Translations under genes and position numbers: made by a program
The notes under the pieces: generated by a model
Told to the model about the DNA's origin: nothing
Databases searched by the model: none
Seen by the model: the letters and a program-made list of their open reading frames with translations, nothing else
Assembly (NCBI GenBank): GCA_034211175.1
Contig: JAXHUH010000076.1
Coordinates: forward strand, 1-59,229
Length of the DNA stretch: 59,229 nt
Direction: 5' to 3'
DNA from: JAXHUH01 sp034211175
GTDB taxonomy: Bacteria; Actinomycetota; Acidimicrobiia; Acidimicrobiales; CAIXPF01
Shown here: piece after piece, positions 16,938 to 24,661 of the stretch
How positions within the stretch are numbered: the stretch's first letter is position 1
Layout: every line of letters begins with the position of its first letter

Positions 16938-17127
16938 CACCCTCCAGGCCCCCCACAACCGAACCGGCAGGTCCCCGAGGCTCCCCTCGACCTTCCCTCC
17001 GCGTTCCTCCTCGCGGCTTCGTCCTCGTCACGCGCGCCGGGCGCGTCGTCGATCCGGGCACCGGACGGACGGCATGCGAGACTTGGTGCTCCACAGCGCC
17101 GAGCCGATCGTCGAGCGAGGAACACCG

Positions 17128-18303
17128 ATGAGCGTCGCGTCCGCGGGAATCGAGCCCGAGCTCCTGACCGCATGGGTGGCGCGCCTCGTCGCGATCCCCA
17201 GCGTCAACCCTCTCCAGGCGGGCCCGCGGGCCGGCACGCCGGGGGAGGGTGCGCTCGCCCGTGCCACCGCCGCGTGGTGCGCGGACCTGGGCGCCGACGA
17301 GACCCACCTCGACGAGGGGCCAACCGGCCGGCTCAACGTGTACGCGATCTGGCGCAACGAGGCGTCGGACCGCTGGATCGGCTTCGACGCCCACCTCGAC
17401 ACGGTCGGCGTCGAGCACTGCGACGGCGACCCGTTCGACGCCCACGTCACGAACGGCCGGGTCCACGGGCGCGGCTCGGTCGACACCAAGGGCGGGCTGG
17501 CCACGTTGCTCGCGGTCGTTGACGACCTGCGCCGGCGGGGCCTGCGACCCGCCCACAACCTGCTGGTGGCCGGGACGATCGCCGAGGAGGCCGGCGGGAT
17601 GTTGGGCGCGACGATGCTGCGCGAGTGGCTCGACGCCCGCGACCTGCGGATCGACGAGCTGATCGTGGCCGAGCCGACCGACTGCGCACCGGTCCACGGC
17701 CACAAGGGCGGCGTGCTCCTGCGGGTCACGGTGCTCGGCGAGGCCGCCCACACCGCGAAGCCCGAGCTCGGCCGCAACGCCGTCGTCGGCGCGGCGCGCA
17801 TCGCGCTCGCCTACGAGGCGGAGCACGAGCGCCTGCTGACCGTGCCGCCGGCGACCGAGGTCGGTGGCGGCACGTTGACGGTCACCGCCATCGAGGGTGG
17901 CTCGGGAAGCAACATCGTGCCCGACCGCTGCACCCTCGAGGTCGGTCGGCGGGTCGCGCCCGGCGAGGACGCCGAGGAGGTCGCCGCGGGCCTCGAGGCG
18001 ATCGCCCGCGACGCGTGCCCGTTGCCGGTCGAGATCGAGCGGGTCGGCGTGGCCGACGCGTTCTACCGACCACCGGACTCGCCGTTGGCGTCGATGCTCG
18101 CGTCGTGGACCGGTGAGGCGGCCCGGCCGGCCCCCTACGGCACCAATGCGCTCCGCTACCTGGGCACCGACCGCATCGACGACATGGTCGTGATGGGACC
18201 GGGGTCGATCGACATCGCCCACAAGGCGGTCGAGTGGGTCGAGCTCACCGAGCTGGTCCGGATGGCGTCGGCCCTCGAGCGCTGGCTGACCACCGAACGC
18301 TGA
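17128..18303 (+). CDS. M20-family metallopeptidase (ArgE/DapE/ACY1 type)
   Basis: A 391-residue dinuclear zinc hydrolase that removes acyl groups from amino acids or cleaves dipeptides. Metal and catalytic residues appear in DAHLDTVGV (His, Asp), GRGSVDTKGG (bridging Asp), IAEEAGG (Glu-Glu) and the late DIAHKAVEWVE (His). The lid domain (GHKGGVLLRVTVLGEAAHTAKPELGRNAV) is complete. ATG 17128 follows GAGG with suitable spacing and puts the protein at family length; an in-frame ATG at 17074 would add 18 unconserved residues. The gene stands alone; the substrate is not determinable. Confidence 0.88.
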   Translation: MSVASAGIEPELLTAWVARLVAIPSVNPLQAGPRAGTPGEGALARATAAWCADLGADETHLDEGPTGRLNVYAIWRNEASDRWIGFDAHLDTVGVEHCDGDPFDAHVTNGRVHGRGSVDTKGGLATLLAVVDDLRRRGLRPAHNLLVAGTIAEEAGGMLGATMLREWLDARDLRIDELIVAEPTDCAPVHGHKGGVLLRVTVLGEAAHTAKPELGRNAVVGAARIALAYEAEHERLLTVPPATEVGGGTLTVTAIEGGSGSNIVPDRCTLEVGRRVAPGEDAEEVAAGLEAIARDACPLPVEIERVGVADAFYRPPDSPLASMLASWTGEAARPAPYGTNALRYLGTDRIDDMVVMGPGSIDIAHKAVEWVELTELVRMASALERWLTTER

Positions 18304-18391
18304 ACGAGGGCCGCGGGTCCTGACGGCCAAGAGCGGGGATCCGCTTGCGGCCCGGTCGGTGCGGCGACGGGCGCTCCCTATGCTCGGTCGG

Positions 18392-19249
18392 GTGGCATCG
18401 ACCGCACCTACCCTCGTGATCATGGCTGCCGGGCTCGGCTCCCGCTTCGGCGGGACCAAGCAGCTGGCGACCGTCGGCCCCGACGGCGAGGCCATCTTCG
18501 ACTACACGATCCGTGACGCCCGCCGCAGCGGCTTCGGGCGCATCGTGATGATCGTCCGCAGCGAGATCCGCGACGAGGTCGTCGACCACGTGACGAGGAT
18601 CCACGGCACCGCCATCGACCTGACCACGGTGTGCCAGGACCACCACGGCCCGCCCCGGGCCAAGCCGTGGGGTACGGCGCACGCCGTCCTCGCCGCGGCC
18701 GACGTCGTCGCCGAGCCGTTCGCGGTGGCGAACGCCGACGACCTCTACGGTCCCGAGACCTTTGACGGCCTGGCCGCCGCGTTCGCCGACGACGATCGCG
18801 ACCGGGGTGGCTACCACCTGATGGCGTTCGAGCTCGAGCGCACGCTCTCGCCCCGCGGGTCGGTGTCACGGGGCGTGTGCGAGGTGGCGGCCGACGGCAC
18901 CCTCGCCAACGTCACCGAGCACCTGGCGATCGAACGGCGCGACGACGGCACGATCGCCGATGCCGACGGCAGTGTGTTCGCGGCCGACGCGCTCGTGTCG
19001 ATGAACCTGTGGGGCCTCCAGCCCGACCTGTTCGAGCACCTGGCGCCCCGGTTCGAGCGCTTCGTCGCCGACCATGCGGAGGACGCGAAGGCCGAGTTCC
19101 TGCTGCCGGTCGAGATCGCCTCGGTGGTCGAGGCCGGCGCGGCGTCGGTCCGGGTCCACCGCACGACGGCCGATTGGTACGGCGTGACCTACCCCGGCGA
19201 CCTCGAGGACGTCCGGGCCTACGTGGCCGACGGCCGGGTCGAGGCCTGA
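18392..19249 (+). CDS. Sugar nucleotidyltransferase family protein
   Basis: A 285-residue NTP-transferase (GT-A-like) protein. The N-terminal loop LVIMAAGLGSRFGGTKQL is the nucleotide-binding signature GxGxR with the conserved Lys, and VANADDLYG holds the metal-binding Asp. Such enzymes make NDP-sugars from sugar-1-phosphates, but the sugar cannot be inferred and no pathway genes adjoin. The start is uncertain: GTG 18392 follows TATGCT (18379-18384) by 7 nt and looks leaderless, while ATG 18380 lies inside that box. The gene is followed by a YacP-like gene in its own unit. Confidence 0.78.
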   Translation: MASTAPTLVIMAAGLGSRFGGTKQLATVGPDGEAIFDYTIRDARRSGFGRIVMIVRSEIRDEVVDHVTRIHGTAIDLTTVCQDHHGPPRAKPWGTAHAVLAAADVVAEPFAVANADDLYGPETFDGLAAAFADDDRDRGGYHLMAFELERTLSPRGSVSRGVCEVAADGTLANVTEHLAIERRDDGTIADADGSVFAADALVSMNLWGLQPDLFEHLAPRFERFVADHAEDAKAEFLLPVEIASVVEAGAASVRVHRTTADWYGVTYPGDLEDVRAYVADGRVEA

Positions 19250-19316
19250 CAGCGCGGCACCGCCGACGGTAGCGTCGCGGCGTGCTCTTACAGTCACTAC
19301 GAGCGCTAACGTCGGG

Positions 19317-19706
19317 GTGTCGACCGTGCTGATCGTCGATGCCATGAACGTGATCGGCACGCGGGCCGACGGTTGGTGGCGGGACCGGGTCGGCGCGGTC
19401 GAGCGCCTCGTCGCCCGACTCGAGGCGTTGCACGAGCCCTTGCTGGTCGTGGTCGACGGCCGCCCGACGGCACGGGTGCCCGAGGGTGCCCACGGACCGG
19501 TCGAGGTCGTCTACGCCCCCGGGGGGCCGAACGCCGCCGATCGTCGCATCGTCGAGATCGTCCGGGAGTCGGCGGAGCCGGCGTCGGCCACGGTGATCAC
19601 GTCCGATCGCGACCTGGCCCGACGGGTCCGGGCCCTCGGCGCGGTCGTCGTCGGCTCCGGGACGTTCCTCGAGCGCCTCGACCGGGCCCGACCCGAGGGC
19701 GCGTGA
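19317..19706 (+). CDS. NYN/YacP-like RNase domain protein
   Basis: A 129-residue PIN-like nuclease-fold protein of the YacP/NYN family. Conserved acidic residues occur in LIVDAMNVIG, LVVVDGRP, NAADRRIVEIV and ITSDRDLARR, which together form the metal site. In Bacillus the YacP relative is an endoribonuclease acting on rRNA or mRNA; here the role is inferred. The start is GTG 19317, with GCTAAC six bases upstream as a possible -10 and no good Shine-Dalgarno. It is small for the family but includes the whole core. Confidence 0.78.
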   Translation: MSTVLIVDAMNVIGTRADGWWRDRVGAVERLVARLEALHEPLLVVVDGRPTARVPEGAHGPVEVVYAPGGPNAADRRIVEIVRESAEPASATVITSDRDLARRVRALGAVVVGSGTFLERLDRARPEGA

Positions 19707-19796
19707 CCCGCCCCGCCTCCCCCTGAGACGTGAGCCACAGCCAGTGACGGCGTTAGCCGCCGCATGCGGCATCGATGACGGCTAGCGTCCTCGTAC

Positions 19797-20264
19797 GTGG
19801 TCGATCGAAAGCTCATCGCCGCCGTCGAGCTCTTCTCCGTGCTCGGACCGGCGGACATCGATCAGCTCTGGGCGGCCGGCGACGATCGCATGATCGCAGC
19901 GGGCGAGGAGCTGTTCGCCTACGGCTCCGATGCCGAGGAGCTGTACATCATCTCCAGCGGTCGGTTCGCCATCTCCGCGCCGGCGCCGGGCTCCGGTCCC
20001 GGCGGCGAGGAGGCCGTCCTCGCCGAGGTCGGCCGTGGCGAGGTGCTCGGCGAGATGCCGTTGTTCGACGGTCTGGGCCGCTCCGCCGGCGCCACGGCCC
20101 TCGAGGACAGCGAGGTCATCGCCCTCCCGTTCAACCGGGTGAAGCGCCTGTTCCTGGCCCACCCCGATGCGCTGTGGGAGGTCCTCGCCCTGGTCGTGCG
20201 CCGCATGCGCGCCCTCGACGAGGCCACCGCCGAGCGCCTGCTCGCTCCGACGAAGGCCGACTGA
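19797..20264 (+). CDS. Cyclic-nucleotide-binding domain protein
   Basis: A 155-residue protein that is essentially one Crp-type cNMP-binding domain: EELFAYGSDAEELYIISSGRFAIS then the phosphate-binding cassette VLGEMPLFDGLGRSAGATA with its Glu and Arg-Ser-Ala, then a C-helix. It has no DNA-binding domain, so it probably regulates a partner protein allosterically or is a stand-alone receptor. GTG 19797 follows TAGCGT (19783-19788) by 8 nt and lacks a Shine-Dalgarno, suggesting leaderless translation. It is convergent with the GntR gene. Confidence 0.86.
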   Translation: MVDRKLIAAVELFSVLGPADIDQLWAAGDDRMIAAGEELFAYGSDAEELYIISSGRFAISAPAPGSGPGGEEAVLAEVGRGEVLGEMPLFDGLGRSAGATALEDSEVIALPFNRVKRLFLAHPDALWEVLALVVRRMRALDEATAERLLAPTKAD

Positions 20265-20313
20265 CCGGGCCCGCTGCTCACCCGCCGTGCACCACCACCC
20301 CGGCGAGCGACCC

Positions 20314-20997
20314 TCAAGCCTGCCCGGCGACCTCGTCGCGGTCGAGCTCGTCGACCAGCATCACGGCCGAGGCGCGCAGGTGGCGGCGCAGGGCCTCGGG
20401 GCCGTCGGACTCGAGCTCGTCGATCAACTCGGTGTGCTCCCGGGCCAGGCGCTCACCGGTGACGAGCGGGCGGACGTGGAGCAGGAACAGCCGGGTCTCG
20501 GCGTCGAGGCGGCGGTGGGCATCCTCGATGCGCGGTGCCCGCGCCGCGGCGACGATCGACGAGTGCACCCCGGCGTGGGCCTCCGCCACCGCCGGCCAGT
20601 GCGACCCGGCGTCGCGGCACACCTGGGCGAGCCGGGCCGCTGCCTCTCGACAGGCATCCGGTAGCCGCCCCTCGTACCGCTCGAGAGCCAGCCGCGCCGC
20701 CTCGCCCTCGAGCGCGGAGCGCAACTGGTAGAGCGCGAGCACGCCGTCGACCGTGGGAGCCGCCACCCGCGCCCCGCGGTGGGGCTCGATGACCACGAGG
20801 CGCTCCTCCGCCAGCGCCCGCAACGCCGTGCGAACGGTGTGGCGGGCGACGCCGGAGCCCGCGGCCAACGCCTCCTCGGGCAGCCGCTCGCCGGGGCCGA
20901 GCCCACCGTCGAGGATCCTCGACCGCAAGCCGTCGGTCACCACGCCTGCGGCCGACGCCGAGTCACTCGCAGCCCGTCGCACCATCACCTCGATCAT
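20314..20997 (-). CDS. GntR-family regulator, FadR/FCD subfamily
   Basis: A 227-residue repressor. The N-terminal winged helix (RLPEEALAAGSGVARHTVRTALRALAEERLVVIEPHRGARVA, about 40-82) is followed by an FCD ligand domain with His-containing metal/acid-binding helices (AHAGVHSSIVAAA, REHTELIDELE). FCD regulators sense small organic acids. It lies 48 bp downstream of the EamA transporter gene on the same strand. The transporter promoter carries dyads matching the FCD consensus TNGTNNNACNA, so it probably controls this operon including itself. ATG 20997 was chosen over the upstream frame start for length. Confidence 0.88.
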   Translation of the reverse strand: MIEVMVRRAASDSASAAGVVTDGLRSRILDGGLGPGERLPEEALAAGSGVARHTVRTALRALAEERLVVIEPHRGARVAAPTVDGVLALYQLRSALEGEAARLALERYEGRLPDACREAAARLAQVCRDAGSHWPAVAEAHAGVHSSIVAAARAPRIEDAHRRLDAETRLFLLHVRPLVTGERLAREHTELIDELESDGPEALRRHLRASAVMLVDELDRDEVAGQA

Positions 20998-21045
20998 GGC
21001 CCATCCGGGCGCCACCACCGCACGCGCCCGGCCCGCGGAGGCGGA

Positions 21046-22056
21046 TCACCGACGGGCCAGGACGACCAGCCCGGTCAGGATCGCCACGACGCCGGCGATC
21101 GCGAGCGGCGGCGGGCGCTCGCCCAGGACGGCGACGCCGAGCAGCGCCGCGGTGACCGGCTCGGCCAGGGTGAGGGTGGCCACCTCCTCGGCCGGCAACG
21201 ACCGGAGCCCGCGGGCGAACAGCACGTACGCGAGCGCGGTCGGCACCGCACCGAGCCACAGCGCGGTCGCGACGCCGGACGGGGTCGCCAACCAGCCCGA
21301 ACCGCCGAGGACCAGGACGGGCGACAGGAGCACCGCCCCCAGCCCGAACGCCCGGCTCATGACCACCGTCGGGCTGGCACCGCCCGTCAGCACCTGCTTC
21401 GACGCCACCGTGAACAGCGCGTACGCGGCCCCCGCACCGGCCGACAGCGCCACGCCGGTCGGCGACGCGGGCCCGGCGCCGTCGGTCCGGGCGACGGTGA
21501 GCAGCCCCACCCCGAGCATGCTGATCACGGTCGCCGCCAGCCACGCACCGGTCGGGCGCACGCGGTCGACCAGCCACACGAGCACACCGGCGAACACCGG
21601 CGCCGAGCCGAGCGCCACGACCGTCCCCACCGCGACCCCGGCCGATCGGACGCCGGCGAAGAAGCAGAGCTGGTAGCAGGCCACGCCGACACCGGCCACG
21701 ACCACGGCCGCCCGGGGCGAGAGCCCCGACCGTCCGCCGGCGCTGCGTCGGGCGCCGATCGGGCCGGTGCGCTCGCCATCCGCCCGCTCGACAGCCACCC
21801 GCTCGACAGCGACGAGGAGCAACGCGCCGACCGCGATCCGGGCCGCGCCGACGGTCGCCGACGAGGCGTCCGGTCCGAGCGCCTGCGCGGTACCCGTCGT
21901 GGCGAAGCACACGGCGGCGACGAGGACGAGCACCCGCGCCCGCCGCATCGTCGGTCCACGCGTGGGCCCGCGGCGGCCCTCGTCGCCCGCACCGACCCGT
22001 CCCGGACGGGTTGACGACACGTGAGGGGCTGGACGGCCGGCGGGGTCGACGTACAT
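21046..22056 (-). CDS. EamA-family (DMT) transporter
   Basis: A 336-residue inner-membrane protein with ten hydrophobic segments in two five-helix EamA repeats, as in drug/metabolite exporters (RhtA, YdcZ-like). A 36-residue hydrophilic N-terminus precedes the first segment (ARVLVLVAAVCFATTG). Two starts are possible: ATG 22056, 7 nt after TACGTT and therefore leaderless, or ATG 21948 with a weak Shine-Dalgarno. The first is preferred because the operator dyads straddle it. The substrate is unknown; co-regulation with a GntR/FCD sensor suggests export of a small metabolite that the regulator binds. Confidence 0.85.
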   Translation of the reverse strand: MYVDPAGRPAPHVSSTRPGRVGAGDEGRRGPTRGPTMRRARVLVLVAAVCFATTGTAQALGPDASSATVGAARIAVGALLLVAVERVAVERADGERTGPIGARRSAGGRSGLSPRAAVVVAGVGVACYQLCFFAGVRSAGVAVGTVVALGSAPVFAGVLVWLVDRVRPTGAWLAATVISMLGVGLLTVARTDGAGPASPTGVALSAGAGAAYALFTVASKQVLTGGASPTVVMSRAFGLGAVLLSPVLVLGGSGWLATPSGVATALWLGAVPTALAYVLFARGLRSLPAEEVATLTLAEPVTAALLGVAVLGERPPPLAIAGVVAILTGLVVLARR

Positions 22057-22091
22057 GTTGTTCAACGTACACGAGTGATTGTTGAACAATC
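22057..22091 (-). promoter_or_regulatory. Operator dyads over the EamA/GntR promoter
   Basis: GATTGTTGAACAATC (22077-22091) is a perfect 15-bp palindrome containing TTGTTGAACAA, which fits the FCD-GntR consensus TNGTNNNACNA. A second, imperfect site GTTGTTCAAC (22057-22066) lies about 22 bp away, two helical turns, next to the start codon. On the minus strand TACGTT (complement of 22064-22069) is the likely -10 box, so binding at both sites would block RNA polymerase. The adjacent GntR gene is the obvious binder. Confidence 0.7.
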
Positions 22092-22268
22092 TGCCGTTTT
22101 CGGGGTCCGGAGCGGGCGCACGGCGCACATCCGTCCGCCTGACAGTCTCGACACCAGAACCTTGAAACCAGAGTCCGGTCCGAGGTCAGGTCGGCCCCCC
22201 GTGCCCGTTACCATCGAATGAGTGCTGCACGTTGAACGCGCGGCGGCTTCGGGGGGCGAGGTCCACAC

Positions 22269-22967
22269 ATGACGGCACAGATTTCGATCCAGAGCAGCCA
22301 GACACTCTGCAGTGGCGACGACACGCTCGATGCGCTCGTCGGCACCGGTCTACCGAGGAACCTGGTCACGGTCGTGTGCGGCCCGCCAGGGTCGGGCAAG
22401 ACCGTGTTCTGCGAGCAGTTCCTGTTCGCCAACGCCACGCCCGAACGCCCGGGCGTCTACTTCAGCACCCTGGCCGAGCCGACCGACAAGCTCCTGCGGT
22501 TCGCCCAGTCGTTCGACTTCTTCGACGCCGAGGCGATCGGGTCGGCCATCCTCTACGAGGACCTCTACCCGGCACTCGACCGTGGCGACATCGACGGGGC
22601 GATCGCCCAGATCACCGACTGCGTCGCCCGGCAGAACCCGTCGCTCATCGTGGTCGATTCGCTGGATGCCTCGCTCGATCAGTGGTCGCGTGGCGCCATC
22701 GGCCGCCTCCTGGCCCGGATCTCCGCGGTCTCGAGCCAGGTCGAGCTGTCGTCGTTCTGGATCGCCGAGTCGTCCACCGACGAGCTGGCATCAGCGGCGC
22801 TGATCGGCCTCGCGGACGCCGTGGTGCGGCTCTCCTCGCCGGCGACCGACCCGGACGGCCTGTCGACGATCGAGATCGTGAAGCTGCGGGGCCACTCCCA
22901 CGTCAGCGGCCGGCACCCGATGTCGATCGATCATCGCGGGCTGCGCGTCGCCGCTGCACCCGGCTGA
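22269..22967 (+). CDS. RecA-superfamily KaiC/RadA-like ATPase
   Basis: A 232-residue single-domain RecA-fold ATPase. Walker A is CGPPGSGKTVFCEQFLF (about 40-56) and Walker B SLIVVDSLDA (about 135-144); PGVYFSTLAEPTDKLLRFAQSFDFF is typical of KaiC-like proteins, in which the next segment senses nucleotide. Only one KaiC domain is present, and no KaiA or KaiB is nearby. A possible -10 TACCAT (22209-22214) gives a leader of about 50 nt containing GGGGCGAGG. It converges on a MerR-receiver/roadblock pair; a signalling role is plausible but unproven. Confidence 0.85.
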   Translation: MTAQISIQSSQTLCSGDDTLDALVGTGLPRNLVTVVCGPPGSGKTVFCEQFLFANATPERPGVYFSTLAEPTDKLLRFAQSFDFFDAEAIGSAILYEDLYPALDRGDIDGAIAQITDCVARQNPSLIVVDSLDASLDQWSRGAIGRLLARISAVSSQVELSSFWIAESSTDELASAALIGLADAVVRLSSPATDPDGLSTIEIVKLRGHSHVSGRHPMSIDHRGLRVAAAPG

Positions 22968-23054
22968 CCCGCCCGGTCCGACCACCCGGCGCCGAAAGCC
23001 CGGCAGGGCGCGGCCGGCACCTTCACCGACGAGCAACCTCGCGCGACGACCCGT

Positions 23055-23068
23055 CCGCCGGTAGGCGG
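23055..23068. terminator. Weak hairpin between convergent genes
   Basis: CCGCC and GGCGG enclose a GGTA loop, 7 bp before the end of the opposing MerR-type gene. The stem is short, but it sits where both convergent units must end. Confidence 0.35.
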
Positions 23069-23074
23069 CGTGTG

Positions 23075-23791
23075 TCAGCGAGCGGCTTTGAGGGCGCGCA
23101 CGTCGGCGAGCAGGCCGTGGAGGTCGAACGGCTTGCGCACGAACAGGTCGGCGCCCGCCTTGTCGGCCGGCGCCTCGAGCGGGAGGCTCGAGAGGACGAT
23201 CACCCTCCCGTCGCGCGCCTCCTTCAGGCTCTCGACGAGCGCGACCCCGTCCGAGCCGAGCGGGAGGTCGACGATGGCCGTCTCGGCGTCGAGCTCGACC
23301 CAGGTCGACAGCGCCGAGCGGGCCGACCCGACCGAGACCAGGTCGAAGCCCGACCCGGCGAACAGGCTCTCCAGCAGGCCGCGCAGCACACCGGAAGCGG
23401 TTGCGAGGACGAGCGTCGAACGGGGCTCGTCACGCCCACCGGCCGCCCCGCCCTCGCGCATGCGCGACAGGCGGCGATGGGCGTCGGCCGCCGTCATCCC
23501 GCTGCTGATCATCGCGTCGATCTGGCGGAGGTCGTCGACCTGCGTCGCGGAGTAGAGGCGGCGCCCGTTGGCCGTGCGGTGGGGTACGACGACGCCGTAC
23601 CGCTCCTCCCACGAGCGCAACGTGCCGGGGGCGACGTTGACCATGCGGGCCACGGCGCCGATGCCGAACTCCGGATGCGACGACGCCGCGACGTGGACGC
23701 GGTTCGCTGGCCCGGCCTCGAGTGGTGGAGCGCTCCCGTTCATGCCGTTTCCCCCGGCCACCTCTCGTCCGTGGTGGTCCTGCGTGTTCAT
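23075..23791 (-). CDS. MerR-type regulator fused to a receiver-like domain
   Basis: A 238-residue protein. Residues 41-105 are a MerR helix-turn-helix (FGIGAVARMVNVAPGTLRSWEERYG, NGRRLYSATQVDDL). Residues 120-238 resemble a response-regulator receiver: IVDLPLGSDG holds the would-be phospho-Asp, VIVLSSLP the conserved Ser/Thr strand and FVRKPFD the Lys. The usual acidic pair after strand 1 is missing (TLVLATASG), so phosphorylation is doubtful and it may be a pseudo-receiver. The ATG overlaps the stop of the roadblock gene (ATGA), so the two are coupled. Targets are unknown. Confidence 0.82.
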   Translation of the reverse strand: MNTQDHHGREVAGGNGMNGSAPPLEAGPANRVHVAASSHPEFGIGAVARMVNVAPGTLRSWEERYGVVVPHRTANGRRLYSATQVDDLRQIDAMISSGMTAADAHRRLSRMREGGAAGGRDEPRSTLVLATASGVLRGLLESLFAGSGFDLVSVGSARSALSTWVELDAETAIVDLPLGSDGVALVESLKEARDGRVIVLSSLPLEAPADKAGADLFVRKPFDLHGLLADVRALKAAR

Positions 23792-24204
23792 CGTTGCTCC
23801 GACCTCGCCGAGCTGACCAGGTCGTCGACGCCCGACCGCTCGAGCGTCATCCCGGCCCGGGCGAGCTCGAAGCCGAGCCGTTCGATGTCGGCCGTGTGGT
23901 CGACTGCCACGGCGACCACGGCGGACGAGGACACCGCCCGGTAGGCGAGGAAGGCGTCACCGAGCTCGATGAGCACCTGCTCGAACGTGCCCAGCTGCTC
24001 GGCGGTCACGGGGGTGTGGAGGAGGCCGATCATCGCGGCTGCGATCGCTCCGAACCGTGGCGCGGCGGGTGTGGATGGCTGGGCGGCGAGGAGCACGCCG
24101 TCGACGGTGACGACCACCGCCTCGACGAGGCCTGACACCGATGCACCGAGCTCGCCGAGAACGGCATCGATCTCCCCCGGCTCCGTGGTCCCCTTCGCGT
24201 TCAT
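23788..24204 (-). CDS. Roadblock/LC7 domain protein, second copy
   Basis: A 138-residue roadblock-fold protein: IDAVLGELGASVSGLVEAVVVTVDGVLLAAQPS, then FGAIAAAMIGLLHTPVTAEQL and the strand DAFLAYRAVSSSAVVAVAVD. It differs from the conservon copy in having no adjacent GTPase. It is coupled to the MerR-receiver gene and faces a KaiC-like ATPase, suggesting a separate signalling module. The start was set at ATG 24204; an in-frame TTG at 24336 would add a Gly/Arg/Ser-rich stretch that looks non-coding. Confidence 0.78.
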   Translation of the reverse strand: MNAKGTTEPGEIDAVLGELGASVSGLVEAVVVTVDGVLLAAQPSTPAAPRFGAIAAAMIGLLHTPVTAEQLGTFEQVLIELGDAFLAYRAVSSSAVVAVAVDHTADIERLGFELARAGMTLERSGVDDLVSSARSEQR

Positions 24205-24661
24205 ACCCACCCAGCCAGCTGCCCCACGACCACGACTCGATCCGCTGCCGTTGCCCGAACCGCGCCCGCGCCCCGAACGGTAGCGCGACTTCGCGCTTCC
24301 GCGCCCCTTCGGGACTGCAGCCTTTCTGCCGAGCAACTGAACCGACTCACATCAACATTACGTCCTGCGCTCACATGGTTACCGAGCGTGATACTAGTGA
24401 GGATCCTCCGAATGGTGGAGCGCCCCATCGCCCGAATTCCGGTCAATCTTACGAGATCGCGCCACCAGCAACTACCTGTCACTAACGCTACCTCCGACGG
24501 AAACACCAGGTCAGAGGCAAGGTCCGATGGCCTGACCAGGGCCGGAGCACAGAAGAACTCTGCCGCTCGACTGAACGGGCCCCAGGAAATCGCGCCCGGC
24601 CGGGGACGGGGAAACCGAACGCAATTCACACCACGACGGTCGATATCCGCGGCGGCGGACG
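24205..24661. other. Intergenic region with lower GC and possible promoters
   Basis: About 450 bp, clearly AT-richer than its surroundings. On the minus strand TAGTAT (complement of 24391-24396) and TAAGAT (complement of 24446-24451, with TAGTTG 17 bp upstream) are candidate -10 boxes for the roadblock/MerR unit, implying leaders of about 180-240 nt. GGTCAG (24509-24514) can pair with CTGACC (24532-24537), possibly ending the tsaC transcript. I see no gene here. Confidence 0.4.

Noticed and set aside
24205..24336. N-terminal extension of the second roadblock protein from TTG 24336
   Set aside because: The added residues are a Gly/Arg/Ser-rich stretch with no roadblock homology; ATG 24204 gives the normal length.
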